This document shows positions 39,264-48,289 of a stretch of DNA of 63,819 nt, piece after piece. The stretch covers positions 1-63,819 of the forward strand of contig CAMBSK010000013.1 in assembly GCA_945870575.1 (NCBI GenBank), read 5' to 3'. Numbering within the stretch: the stretch's first letter is position 1; each line of letters opens with the position of its first letter. The notes beneath the pieces are model-generated. The model made no database searches and was not told where the DNA came from. It was given only the letters and a program-made list of their open reading frames with translations. The translations under genes and the position numbers were made by a program. Source of the DNA: Bordetella parapertussis. Its GTDB lineage: Bacteria; Pseudomonadota; Gammaproteobacteria; Burkholderiales; Burkholderiaceae_C.

Positions 39264-39752
39264 CTATTTCAAGTAGTTCAGCATCTCGACGATACCGCTG
39301 GCGGCAGATGAACTTTTGCTCTTCTTCTCCGAGCGCAAGTCTTCAAGTACCCGCTTGTATGGAATAAGTTCAACGCCCAGTTCTTCCATGATCGTCAATT
39401 CAGCTTCGTCCTTCAAGACTGCGTGAACTAGAAAGTATCGCCATTTAGCATCTGGAAGGATTTCGTTCCTGCGTTTGGCCTTCTTTGGACTGGTGAACTT
39501 CTTAGCAACCCATTGCTCAAGACCTGCGTGAAGTTCTTTTTTGTTTCGCTTACGTGCGTTCCTATCGCCACCGATGTAGCCAACAGGCCGATAACTGATC
39601 TGAACTTCTACGTGCCAGCACTCCATACCTTCAGGGGTAGGTCGAATTGCTAAAAGATCAATTTCATCATTTCATGACTTTATTCCACGCATCGTGAAAA
39701 AGTTCTGCCTGGTTAGCCATTCTTCAACTAGTTGTTCATCAAGTAGAGCCAT
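39264..39752 (-). pseudogene. PD-(D/E)XK nuclease-like gene interrupted by an in-frame TGA
   Basis: Reading from the ATG at 39752 gives a 162-codon frame that is open except for one TGA at codon 27 (39672-39674). Before the stop it reads MALLDEQLVEEWL and FFTMRGIKS; after it, NDEIDLLAIRP and then WHVEVQIS. The spaced D-E and E-V-Q residues resemble the active site of PD-(D/E)XK nucleases. A glycine codon (GGA) changed to TGA by one base would explain the stop. The remaining downstream ORF from 39626 (120 residues) would lack the first active-site part. Nuclease assignment is by pattern only. Confidence 0.65.
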
Positions 39753-39952
39753 TTGTTTTCCAATGTTCAATCGGTGTTGATTCAAATACTATCACTTTAA
39801 TTTATATTTGTGCGTAAAAAGTAGCTACTAACCCATGACAGTTCGTAGTCTTGCATGTCCTCAACCTAACATTAGTCTGCGTTGAGGGCGGCAAAGGTTA
39901 GAACACATTGAGGCTACCTGATGTCAACAGTCCATTAACCGATGGTGCACTT

Positions 39953-40126
39953 ATGTTTCACCTCGGGCATGGCTTGTGCACTGTGCTGGCGACGAACCAA
40001 GAGGAAGACACTGTTGTGGTGTCCACTGAAAACTACAGCATCAAAACCTACAGACTTTCATATGTACTCACGCGCAAATCGATATTTGTTGTGGAGACTA
40101 AGCCGCCAACCTACAGCAGTTCATAA
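39953..40126 (+). CDS. Possible small ORF, unknown
   Basis: A 57-residue reading frame, MFHLGHGLCTVLATNQEEDT at the start, in an AT-rich gap between the nuclease-like cassette and the spermidine-synthase-like gene. A TTG start at 39908 would give 72 residues. There is no convincing ribosome binding site and no recognised family. It may be a small real gene of the island or chance. Confidence 0.3.
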   Translation: MFHLGHGLCTVLATNQEEDTVVVSTENYSIKTYRLSYVLTRKSIFVVETKPPTYSSS

Positions 40127-40143
40127 CTAGCGACAATCCCCCC

Positions 40144-40899
40144 ATGACAGCCACTTCCCCCAAACTCCCGCAAGTGAATGTGTCCGAGCACGGCAAGGTG
40201 CGCTATTTGCATCTGGGCACGGTGTGGATTCAGGGCTCTATGTTGCTCAACAAACCGAACGACATTGAGTTGGACTATGTGCAGCGCATGCAGGCCTGGT
40301 TGATGTTTCACGAGGCGGATGAGGTTGAAGGCATGCACGCCATGCAGTTTGGTCTGGGTGCGGCTGCGCTCACCAAAAACTGTCACCAGGTGCTGAAGAT
40401 GCGCACCACCGCCATTGAGCTCAATCCGCAGGTGATTGCGGCTTGTCGCACTTGGTTTGAGCTGGGCGCAGATGATGAACGCTTGAACGTGGTGCTCGGC
40501 GATGCGGCTGAAGTGGCAGCGCACGCACATTGGCAAGGGCAGGTCGATGTGTTGCATGTCGATTTGTATGACGACGAAGCTGCTGCGCCTGTCTTGGATG
40601 ACCCGGTCTTTTATGGCCATTGCAAAAACCTGTTGACCCAACGCGGATGCATGCTGGTCAATTTGTTCGGCCGCTCCTCCAGTTATGAACGCAGTCTGGG
40701 CCATATCAGCCAGGCCTTTGGCACCGACGCGGTCTGGGTGTTCAAGCCCACGCGCGAAGGCAATACCGTGGTGTTGGCCCAGCGCACACCGCAGTATCCG
40801 ACAGATGAGGTGTTGCAGGCGCGTGCAACGGAGATACACAAACGCTGGCGTTTGCCCGCGCCTCAGTGGTTACGCATGTTCAGGCCGGTGGCCGCTTAG
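40144..40899 (+). CDS. Spermidine/spermine synthase-like methyltransferase-fold protein
   Basis: A 251-residue protein with the Rossmann-type core of spermidine synthases: MQFGLGAAALTKNCHQVLKM (SAM/dcSAM site), AIELNPQVIAACRTWFEL, VVLGDAAEVA and VDVLHVDLYDDEAAAPVLDD. It is shorter and more divergent than true SpeE, so it may act on another substrate. The start is only 18 bases after the small ORF upstream. TctB follows 38 bases later. Confidence 0.82.
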   Translation: MTATSPKLPQVNVSEHGKVRYLHLGTVWIQGSMLLNKPNDIELDYVQRMQAWLMFHEADEVEGMHAMQFGLGAAALTKNCHQVLKMRTTAIELNPQVIAACRTWFELGADDERLNVVLGDAAEVAAHAHWQGQVDVLHVDLYDDEAAAPVLDDPVFYGHCKNLLTQRGCMLVNLFGRSSSYERSLGHISQAFGTDAVWVFKPTREGNTVVLAQRTPQYPTDEVLQARATEIHKRWRLPAPQWLRMFRPVAA

Positions 40900-40937
40900 G
40901 TGACAATCGCGCTTCTGCTCTTTTCAGGAGTCCCGCC

Positions 40938-41435
40938 TTGTCCATCAAGAGTCAAAAAGATTTTGCTTCCGGCCTGATGTTCACCGTCACCGGTGCGGCA
41001 TTCGCGTGGAACTCGGCCACCGGCTATACCGTGGGCACTGCGGGCCAAATGGGCCCCGGCTATTTCCCGATGGTTCTGGGACTGGTGTTGGTCATGCTCG
41101 GCGGATTCATCATGTTTTTTTCACTGGTAGTTGAGACGCCTGACGGTGGCGTCATTGGCGAACTGGCCTGGCGTCCCTTGTTCTGTATTCTTGGTGCCAA
41201 CATCTTGTTCGGCCTGCTGCTAGGTGGCTTGTCTCTCATCGGCTTGCCGCCCATGGGTTTGATGCTCGCCATTTATGCGTTGTGCGGTTTGGCGCTGCTG
41301 GCAGACGCCGCAAGTTTCACGGTTCGTCGCTGGCTGGTTCTTAGCAGCGTGCTGGCGGCCGGCAGTTATCTGGTGTTTATTCAACTGCTGAAATTGCAAA
41401 TGCCTGTCTGGCCTGCATTCGTCAACCTTTACTGA
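40938..41435 (+). CDS. tctB: Tripartite tricarboxylate transporter small membrane subunit TctB
   Basis: A 165-residue membrane protein with four hydrophobic segments and the TctB pattern GTAGQMGPGYFPMVLGLVLV near the first loop. I propose a TTG start at 40938 with GGAG seven bases upstream; the in-frame start at 40866 would lie inside the previous gene. It partners with TctA. No tctC substrate-binding gene is adjacent, so the transported acid is unknown. Confidence 0.85.
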   Translation: MSIKSQKDFASGLMFTVTGAAFAWNSATGYTVGTAGQMGPGYFPMVLGLVLVMLGGFIMFFSLVVETPDGGVIGELAWRPLFCILGANILFGLLLGGLSLIGLPPMGLMLAIYALCGLALLADAASFTVRRWLVLSSVLAAGSYLVFIQLLKLQMPVWPAFVNLY

Positions 41436-41445
41436 TCGGATACAC

Positions 41446-42969
41446 ATGGACTTGCTCGCCAATCTCGCCACCGGATTTGCAGTCGCCGGTACGCCGATCA
41501 ATTTGCTTTACGCATTGATCGGTTGTTTACTGGGCACCCTCATCGGCGTGTTGCCAGGTATCGGCCCGGTGGCCACCATCGCCATGTTGCTGCCCGCGAC
41601 TTACGCCTTGCCTTATGCCACTGGGCCGGTGTCGTCCTTGATCATGTTGGCGGGCATTTACTACGGCGCGCAATACGGCGGCTCTACCACCGCCATTCTG
41701 GTGAATCTGCCGGGCGAATCTTCCTCTGTGGTCACCACGCTGGATGGCTACCAGATGGCGCGTCAGGGACGGGCTGGGCCCGCATTGGCCGCCGCCGGTC
41801 TGGGTTCGTTTTTTGCAGGCTGCGTCGGCACCTTGTTGATTGCTGCTTTTGCGGCACCGTTGACAGAAGTTGCTTTCGCTTTCGGTCCGGCTGAATACTG
41901 CGCTTTGATGGTGGTCGGTCTGGTCGGCGCCGTGGTGCTGGCTTCGGGCTCGCTGCTCAAAGCGATTGCCATGATTATTCTGGGTTTGTTGTTGGGGCTT
42001 ATCGGCACCGATGTGAATTCGGGCATGGCGCGGTTCACTTTTGATACTCCCGAATTGACCGATGGCATAGGTTTTGTGGCTGTGGCCATGGGAGTGTTCG
42101 GTTACGGTGAGATCATCAGTAATTTGGCCAAAAGTGATCTAGAGCGGGAAGTGTTCACAGCCAGAGTGCAAGGCTTATTTCCTACGCGTGCAGATTTCAA
42201 AAATATGATGCCTGCGGTACTGCGCGGCACAGCGCTGGGCTCGGTGCTCGGTATCTTGCCCGGCGGCGGCGCGGTGCTGGCTTCCTTTGCCTCGTACACC
42301 ATAGAGAAAAAAATCAAACTCAAGGCCGGTGAAGTGCCCTTGGGCCAAGGCAATATCCGTGGCGTGGCGGCACCCGAATCAGCCAATAACGCAGGTGCGC
42401 AAACCTCGTTCATTCCCTTGCTCACTTTAGGCATTCCACCCAATGCGGTGATGGCCTTGATGGTCGGCGCCATGACCATACACAACATACAGCCTGGCCC
42501 GCAGGTGATGACAGTCAACCCCGAGTTGTTCTGGGGTTTGATTGTGTCCATGTGGATAGGCAATTTGATGCTGGTCATTTTGAACCTGCCCATGATTGGT
42601 ATCTGGATCAAGCTGCTGACCGTGCCCTACCACTACCTGTTCCCAGCCATCGTCTTGTTTTGCGCCATCGGCGTCTACACCACCAACAATTCCACCTTTG
42701 ACATCTGGATGGTGGCCTTGTTTGGTTTGGCGGGTTATTTGTTCACCAAGCTGGGTTGCGAACCGGCGCCGTTGTTGCTCGGTTTCATACTTGGGCCCAT
42801 GATGGAAGAATATTTAAAACGTGCCTTGAAGCTGGCGCGAGGGGACTGGTCGGTGTTTATCACCCGGCCGTTGTCGGCCGCGTTGCTGGCACTGGCTGTG
42901 GCCTTGTTGTTGCTGGTGCTGTTGCCCGCCATCAAGTCCAAGCGGAAAGAAGCCTTTGTTGAAGATTGA
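41446..42969 (+). CDS. tctA: Tripartite tricarboxylate transporter large membrane subunit TctA
   Basis: A 507-residue membrane protein with about twelve hydrophobic segments and the family motifs LIGVLPGIGPVATIAMLLP, YYGAQYGGSTTAILVNLPGE and GNIRGVAAPESANNAGAQTS. It is the transport channel of the TTT family, energised by ion gradients. It starts 10 bases after tctB. A cognate TctC must be encoded elsewhere; Burkholderiales often have many such proteins. Confidence 0.95.
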   Translation: MDLLANLATGFAVAGTPINLLYALIGCLLGTLIGVLPGIGPVATIAMLLPATYALPYATGPVSSLIMLAGIYYGAQYGGSTTAILVNLPGESSSVVTTLDGYQMARQGRAGPALAAAGLGSFFAGCVGTLLIAAFAAPLTEVAFAFGPAEYCALMVVGLVGAVVLASGSLLKAIAMIILGLLLGLIGTDVNSGMARFTFDTPELTDGIGFVAVAMGVFGYGEIISNLAKSDLEREVFTARVQGLFPTRADFKNMMPAVLRGTALGSVLGILPGGGAVLASFASYTIEKKIKLKAGEVPLGQGNIRGVAAPESANNAGAQTSFIPLLTLGIPPNAVMALMVGAMTIHNIQPGPQVMTVNPELFWGLIVSMWIGNLMLVILNLPMIGIWIKLLTVPYHYLFPAIVLFCAIGVYTTNNSTFDIWMVALFGLAGYLFTKLGCEPAPLLLGFILGPMMEEYLKRALKLARGDWSVFITRPLSAALLALAVALLLLVLLPAIKSKRKEAFVED

Positions 42970-42979
42970 AATTGACTGA

Positions 42980-44260
42980 ATGAAAGAACACGCCCACAGA
43001 CGCGCCTTACACAACGAGGTGCACGCGCGACCTCCCGAACCCATGCGCGCACCGTTGGCTATCAGCCATGTGGTGATGCTGGCCGATGCGGATGCCCGCG
43101 ACGCCAGCCGCGCGCATTTGCTGGCTTTGCTGAATGACCATCATTTGCCGGTGCCAGACGCCCATGCCAACCATTTGCGCGTGGATCTGGGCAATTGGCG
43201 GCTGCGCTGGGAACTGCATACCGAGTTTGTCACCTGGACATTCATGGCCGATGCGCCTGCGGGCTTGCCCAAGTCGGATGACTATGGGCTGGCGCTGGGC
43301 TTACTGCCGCATCATTGGTTGAAAGATCTGCCCGGCGAATGCTTGGCCCGCATCAATTTACGCGCCAAGCAGACCGAGGACCTGGCCGACCGCGACGAGT
43401 TGCACCAGCAGTTCCGCGAAGACTCTTTGGTCGCATGCCAGTTGGCTGAAGGTGCAGCCACTTTACACACTGATTTTCAAATCGGCCCCGACGGTTGTTC
43501 GCGCATGCTGTTGCGCGTCGGCCAGTTATCGCAGCGGCGTTTGGGTCGCCTGGTGCAGCGCTTGCTGGAGATTGAAACCTACCGCATGATGGCCTTGCTG
43601 GGTTTGCCGGTGGCGCGCAGTGCCGCACCTGCACTGGCTTTGGCTGAACAGGAACTCGCCGATTTAGCGCAAGCGATTCGCAGCGCACACCAGGACGAGG
43701 AAGCCGAGTTGCTTGAGCGTTTGACCCGACTGGCTGGACAAATGGAAGGTTTGTACGCCGCGCAGCATTCACGGTTTTCTGCCACTAAAGCGTATTTCGA
43801 ACTGGTGGACAGGCGTATTCTGGATATTCGCGAAACCCGCTTGCCCGGGTTTCAATCCGTAGGCGAATTCATGGATCGCCGTCTTTCACCCGCGCGCAGC
43901 ACCTGCGACTGGGTGGCTAAACGGCAAACAGCTTTGTCCGAACGCGTTTCGCGCATGAGCAATCTGTTGCGCACCAGGGTGGATTTCCAACAGGAGCAAA
44001 GCAGCCAGGCGCTGTTGGCTGCCATGAACAAACGCCAGGGCATGCAATTGAAACTGCAATCCACGGTGGAAGGTTTGTCGGTGGCGGCTATCACTTATTA
44101 CATCGCCGGCTTGATTCATTACTTGGCTGAAGGCCTCGCGGCCAAGGGCTGGATACACAGCCCCGCTATGTTCACCGCCATCTCGGTGCCGGTGATTGGG
44201 CTGCTGGTCTGGTGGCTCACCCGGCGCATGCATTACAAGGTGTTCCGACCGGACGCCTGA
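42980..44260 (+). CDS. DUF3422 family membrane protein
   Basis: A 426-residue protein matching DUF3422. The N-terminus is HRRALHNEVHARPPEPMRAP, followed by WTFMADAP. A long helical middle contains HSRFSATKAYFELVDRRILD and FQSVGEFMDRRLSPA. Two C-terminal membrane helices follow (about 365-385 and 395-415). The function is unknown. It lies 10 bases after tctA, so it may be co-transcribed. Confidence 0.88.
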   Translation: MKEHAHRRALHNEVHARPPEPMRAPLAISHVVMLADADARDASRAHLLALLNDHHLPVPDAHANHLRVDLGNWRLRWELHTEFVTWTFMADAPAGLPKSDDYGLALGLLPHHWLKDLPGECLARINLRAKQTEDLADRDELHQQFREDSLVACQLAEGAATLHTDFQIGPDGCSRMLLRVGQLSQRRLGRLVQRLLEIETYRMMALLGLPVARSAAPALALAEQELADLAQAIRSAHQDEEAELLERLTRLAGQMEGLYAAQHSRFSATKAYFELVDRRILDIRETRLPGFQSVGEFMDRRLSPARSTCDWVAKRQTALSERVSRMSNLLRTRVDFQQEQSSQALLAAMNKRQGMQLKLQSTVEGLSVAAITYYIAGLIHYLAEGLAAKGWIHSPAMFTAISVPVIGLLVWWLTRRMHYKVFRPDA

Positions 44261-44314
44261 TTTATCCTTTATTTCGCTCCGCCTTCGCGGCCTTTTTCTT
44301 TACGTCTGTTCACC

Positions 44315-45937
44315 ATGTCTTTCAATTTCAACAATCCTTACAGTAGCACGCGTCTGCCGGTTTTTGCCCGCAACATCGTGTCAACCTCGCACCCCTTGGC
44401 AGCGCAAGCCGGTTTGCGCATGATGTGGCGTGGTGGCAATGCGGTGGATGCAGCCATCGCAGCGGCGGCGGTGTTGACCATCGTCGAGCCGGTCAGTTGC
44501 GGCTTGGGATCAGACGCGTTTTGCATTTTGTGGGACGGCCAGCAACTGCATGGCTTGAATGCCTCAGGACGCGCACCGCAAGCTTGGACGCCCGAATACT
44601 TCCAACGCAAATACGGCGACAACGCCATGCAGCCGCCCAAGCGCGGCATCGATTCAGTTACCGTGCCCGGCGCTGTCGCGAGTTGGGTGGCATTGAGTGA
44701 GCGTTTCGGAAAATTGCCTTTCGAAGATTTGATGCAACCGGCGATAGAGATTGCTGAGCGCGGCTTTTTGCTGAGTGTGGTGGTGCAGGAAAAATGGGCA
44801 GCGCCCGTGGACGAGCTCAAAGGCCAACCCGGTTTTGCGCAGGCGTTTTTGCCACGCGGTCGTGCCCCGCAAGTTGGCGAGTTGTTCCAGTTTGCATCTG
44901 CGGCCAATGGCTTGCGCGCGATTGGCAAAACCAAAGGCCAGGCGTTTTATGGCGGTGAAATCGCCGAGGCCTTGGAGCGTTTTTCCAATGCCAACGGCGG
45001 CGCATTGAAAGCCTCTGACTTTGCCGCCTACCAGCCGGAATGGGTGACGCCGATTTCCATGGATTACCGTGGCCATACCTTGCATGAAATTCCGCCTAAC
45101 GGACAAGGCATTGCCGCGCTGATTGCCTTGGGCATATTGGATAACTTTGACCTCGCCGCATTGCAACGTGACGGCGTGGATTCGCAGCATGTGCAAATCG
45201 AAGCCATGAAACTCGCGTTTGCCGATGTCTACCGTTATGTGGCCGATGAAAGCAGCATGGAAGTGACGGCGGCGCAAATGTTGGACAAGTCGTATTTGAA
45301 AGAACGTGCCAAGTTGATTGACATGCAGCGTGCGCAAGATTTCAAAGCGGGCAACCCAGCCAAGGGCGGCACGATTTACCTGACCGCTGCGGATGAAAAC
45401 GGCTTGATGGTCAGCTTCATCCAAAGCAATTACATGGGCTTTGGCTCGGGCTGCGTCGAGCCTGATTTCGGCATCAGTTTGCAAAACCGCGGCCATGGTT
45501 TTGCCGTGCGCCCCGGCGGTTTGAATCCGGCTAACTTGGTTGCACCCGGCAAGCGTCCGTTTCACACCATCATCCCGGCGTTTCTCACCAAAGACGGCCA
45601 ACCGGTGATGAGTTACGGCGTCATGGGCGCCAACATGCAACCACAAGGCCATGTGCAAACCTTGGTGCGCATGCTGGACTATGCGCAAAACCCGCAAGCA
45701 GCTTGCGACGCGCCGCGCTGGCGCTACAACGAAGGCTTGGTGATCAATGTGGAAGCCGGTATGGATGCACAAACCGTCAAAGGTTTGCAAGCGCGCGGTC
45801 ACGCCATGGAAGTCATCAACGACAGCTACCAAGATTTCGGCTCAGGCCAATTCATTTGGCGCATGGGTGACCCCAAGGTGCAAGGCTATGTGGCTGCCAG
45901 CGATTCGCGCCGCGATGGCCTGGTCGCCGGGTTTTAA
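44315..45937 (+). CDS. Gamma-glutamyltransferase family protein
   Basis: A 540-residue Ntn-hydrolase. The N-terminal region shows GLRMMWRGGNAVDAAIAAAA, EPVSCGLGSDAFCILWDG and DSVTVPGAVASWVALSERFG. The self-cleavage and nucleophile threonine is Thr353 in AKGGTIYLTAAD, followed by VSFIQSNYMGFGSG. There is no clear signal peptide, so it is probably cytoplasmic and of the YwrD-like subgroup. It may act on glutathione-like or other gamma-glutamyl substrates. Confidence 0.92.
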   Translation: MSFNFNNPYSSTRLPVFARNIVSTSHPLAAQAGLRMMWRGGNAVDAAIAAAAVLTIVEPVSCGLGSDAFCILWDGQQLHGLNASGRAPQAWTPEYFQRKYGDNAMQPPKRGIDSVTVPGAVASWVALSERFGKLPFEDLMQPAIEIAERGFLLSVVVQEKWAAPVDELKGQPGFAQAFLPRGRAPQVGELFQFASAANGLRAIGKTKGQAFYGGEIAEALERFSNANGGALKASDFAAYQPEWVTPISMDYRGHTLHEIPPNGQGIAALIALGILDNFDLAALQRDGVDSQHVQIEAMKLAFADVYRYVADESSMEVTAAQMLDKSYLKERAKLIDMQRAQDFKAGNPAKGGTIYLTAADENGLMVSFIQSNYMGFGSGCVEPDFGISLQNRGHGFAVRPGGLNPANLVAPGKRPFHTIIPAFLTKDGQPVMSYGVMGANMQPQGHVQTLVRMLDYAQNPQAACDAPRWRYNEGLVINVEAGMDAQTVKGLQARGHAMEVINDSYQDFGSGQFIWRMGDPKVQGYVAASDSRRDGLVAGF

Positions 45938-45940
45938 GCG

Positions 45941-46876
45941 GTGACTGGTTTGTTTGCACGGCTTAGCCGTTTGTCGCCGCATGCCGTCGGTATTGCATTG
46001 GCGCTGACCGGTGCCATGGCTTTCAGCGGCAAGGCCATCATCGTCAAACTGTCCTATCTTTATGGTGTTGATGCCGTCACGGTCATCATGTACCGCATGC
46101 TGTTTGCCTTGCCTTTCTTCGTTGCCATGGCCTGGTGGGCGTCGCGCCAACCGCATGCCCTGGCCAATCCCTTGAGCCGGCGCGATCTGCTGGCGATTAC
46201 CGGTCTGGGTTTTCTTGGCTATTACCTGGCCAGCTTTCTGGATTTTTTGGGGTTGCAAACCATCACCGCCAGTCTTGAGCGATTGATCATTTATTTAAAT
46301 CCGACGCTGGTCATGCTGCTCAGCGCCTTGATCTATAAGCACCGCATACTGCCAAGGCGTGCCTGGGCCATGGCTATCAGCTACGCCGGTGTGCTGCTGG
46401 TGTTTGCCCATGAGGTCAGCTTCAGCGGAGCCGGTGTTGTGCTGGGTTCGGTCTATGTGCTGGCCAGTGCGCTGGCCTATGCTTTTTACCTGATGTTCAG
46501 CGGCCAGATGGTTAAGCGAATTGGGGCTTTGCGGCTGGTCGGTTTGGCATCTGTCGTTGCCTGTGCCTGCTGTCTGCTGCAATTTGTCATACTCAGACCC
46601 TTGTCGGACGCGCTGGTGCAGCCGCAGGTGCTGTGGCTGGCCTTGCTCAATGCCACGGTCTGCACGGTGGCGCCGGTGGTGTTCATCATGTTGGGCATAG
46701 AGCGTATAGGCGCATCACTGACCGCGCAAGTCGGTATGGTCGGGCCGATGTCAACCATCACGCTGGGCGTGCTGGTGCTGGGTGAACCGGTGAATATGTG
46801 GATAGTGTTGGGCACCGTGCTGGTGCTCAGCGGTGTGTATATGGCTTCGCAATCAGGAGAGAAAACATGGACTTAG
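45941..46876 (+). CDS. EamA/DMT family transporter
   Basis: A 311-residue membrane protein with ten hydrophobic segments in two EamA repeats. The first contains AMAFSGKAIIVKLSYLYG and TASLERLIIYLNPTLVMLLS. The second has TVCTVAPVVFIMLGIERIGA and VGMVGPMSTITLGVLVLGEP. The start is a GTG three bases after the gamma-glutamyltransferase stop. The substrate is unknown. The SDR gene overlaps its end by 10 bases. Confidence 0.9.
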   Translation: MTGLFARLSRLSPHAVGIALALTGAMAFSGKAIIVKLSYLYGVDAVTVIMYRMLFALPFFVAMAWWASRQPHALANPLSRRDLLAITGLGFLGYYLASFLDFLGLQTITASLERLIIYLNPTLVMLLSALIYKHRILPRRAWAMAISYAGVLLVFAHEVSFSGAGVVLGSVYVLASALAYAFYLMFSGQMVKRIGALRLVGLASVVACACCLLQFVILRPLSDALVQPQVLWLALLNATVCTVAPVVFIMLGIERIGASLTAQVGMVGPMSTITLGVLVLGEPVNMWIVLGTVLVLSGVYMASQSGEKTWT

Positions 46877-47661
46877 GCATTAAAGGTAAATGGGCGCTGG
46901 TCGGCGGCGCGAGCAAGGGTTTGGGCTGGGGTTGTGCCAGCGCGCTGGCGCAGGCTGGTGTCCATCTGGTGATGGTGTCGCGCGGCTCGGCCGTACTCGA
47001 GGCTTCAGCCGCCGGTTTGCGCCAGCATGGTGTGACGGTGTTGCCGGTGGCGCAAGATATCACCACCGAAGCCGGACGCGCAGCCATCTGGTCGGTGGCC
47101 GGTGGTCCGGGCAAAAACTTTGATATCGTCGTGACCAACGCGGGCGGCCCGCCCAGCGGCGACTTCCGTGAATGGGACCGCGAGGCTTGGATCAAAGCGG
47201 TCGACGCTAATATGTTGACACCGATTGAGTTGATGAAAGCCACCATAGACGGCATGGCAGCGCGCGGCTTTGGTCGCATTGTGAACATCACTTCCAGCGC
47301 AGTCAAAGCGCCTATCGATATTCTGGGTTTGTCCAACGGCGCGCGCAGCGGCTTGAGCGGATTCGTCGCCGGTTTGTCGCGCAACCCGTCTATCGCCAAA
47401 CACAACGTCACCATCAACAACCTGTTGCCCGGCGCGTTCGACACTGACCGCCTGAAAGGCATTTTGCAAGGCACCGCCGAGAAAACCGGCAAGAGCGTGG
47501 AAGAACTGGCGCAGGCTCGCCGTGCCAGTGCCCCGGCCAACCGCTTTGGCACGCCCGAGGAATTTGGCAACACCTGTGCGTTTTTATGCAGCCAGCACGC
47601 TGGCTTCATCAACGGTCAAAACATATTGATAGACGGCGGGGCGTATCCGGGCGCATTCTGA
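46867..47661 (+). CDS. SDR family oxidoreductase lacking the catalytic tyrosine
   Basis: A 264-residue Rossmann protein with GGASKGLGWG (nucleotide loop), VVTNAGGPP and NITSSAVKAP, with a C-terminal GQNILIDGGAYPG. The usual YxxxK active site is replaced: after the serine segment the sequence reads LSNGARSGLSG, with Asn at the Tyr position and Arg at the Lys position. This resembles the BKR-like SDR subgroup that lacks the normal tetrad, so ketoreductase activity should not be assumed. It is coupled to the upstream EamA gene. Confidence 0.88.
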   Translation: MDLGIKGKWALVGGASKGLGWGCASALAQAGVHLVMVSRGSAVLEASAAGLRQHGVTVLPVAQDITTEAGRAAIWSVAGGPGKNFDIVVTNAGGPPSGDFREWDREAWIKAVDANMLTPIELMKATIDGMAARGFGRIVNITSSAVKAPIDILGLSNGARSGLSGFVAGLSRNPSIAKHNVTINNLLPGAFDTDRLKGILQGTAEKTGKSVEELAQARRASAPANRFGTPEEFGNTCAFLCSQHAGFINGQNILIDGGAYPGAF

Positions 47662-47770
47662 GGCACGGGCAAGCGGAATGCGGCTTCCTGCTTTGCCTGG
47701 TTGTTGTTCATTCAAAACCGTGAGTGCGGTGTTTTGTTGTTCCAGCAGCATGTACGCCATCAGGTCGGCC

Positions 47771-48289
47771 TTATTCAACAATCAAAGCTTTGAGCTGCCA
47801 CACCGAACGCTGGTAGTACAAAACAGTTTGCAATTCTTTTTTGCTGTCGTAAGGGTAGACGATGAACAGCGGCCGCTTGTACTTGGCCGACATCGGCTCG
47901 CCGTTGACCGAGTGCGCCAGGATCACGTCAAATTTCTCGGTATCGCTGAACGGCATTTTGGCTTTGTACTCGTCCAGCCCGACAGCACTCAAGGCAGTGC
48001 CCTTGAGCTTGGCGCTGGCCAGCACATCGCGTATCAAGGGTCCCGTGAACGTCATAGGGTCTTTGAACCACGGTGTGTGGGTAGTGAAGCTTTGCTGAGG
48101 CAATTTTTTCAAACTTGCCAGGTCAAACTCGGCCACCAGTTGCGGCGGTGCCTTTTTGTCCGCAGGTTGCAAAAGCAATTGCAAGGTTTTGCTTTTGATG
48201 GCCTGTTTTTTGGACTCGGCGTGCAGACCGTGCGACATGAACCAGATACCCATGGCGATGAATGCCCCAAGGCTGTGTCTTTTTGACAT
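47771..48289 (-). CDS. Periplasmic molybdopterin-oxidoreductase-like protein
   Basis: A 172-residue protein with a signal peptide (to about HGLHAES) and the Oxidored_molyb fold pattern: FDLASLKKLPQQSFTTHTPW, FTGPLIRDVLASAKLKGTAL and HSVNGEPMSAKYKRPLFIVY. The cofactor-binding cysteine of sulfite-oxidase-like enzymes is absent, so it is probably a non-catalytic, sensor-associated domain. No kinase or diguanylate cyclase gene follows it, although such partners are common. The 184 bases upstream are strikingly AT-rich. Confidence 0.8.
   Translation of the reverse strand: MSKRHSLGAFIAMGIWFMSHGLHAESKKQAIKSKTLQLLLQPADKKAPPQLVAEFDLASLKKLPQQSFTTHTPWFKDPMTFTGPLIRDVLASAKLKGTALSAVGLDEYKAKMPFSDTEKFDVILAHSVNGEPMSAKYKRPLFIVYPYDSKKELQTVLYYQRSVWQLKALIVE

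Noticed and set aside
39672..39674. TGA in the nuclease-like gene as a selenocysteine codon
   Set aside because: There is no selenocysteine-type context or obvious hairpin after it, and a glycine codon change explains it more simply.
44279..44301. CCGC-CTTC-GCGG hairpin followed by a T-rich stretch between the DUF3422 and gamma-glutamyltransferase genes
   Set aside because: The stem is only four base pairs; it may be a weak terminator, but I would not annotate it.
47662..47781. Minus-strand reading frame starting with TTG (LNKADLMAYMLLEQQ...) just after the Mo-oxidoreductase-like gene
   Set aside because: It could be the remnant of a lost partner gene, but it uses a TTG start, runs into the SDR gene and has no recognisable domain.
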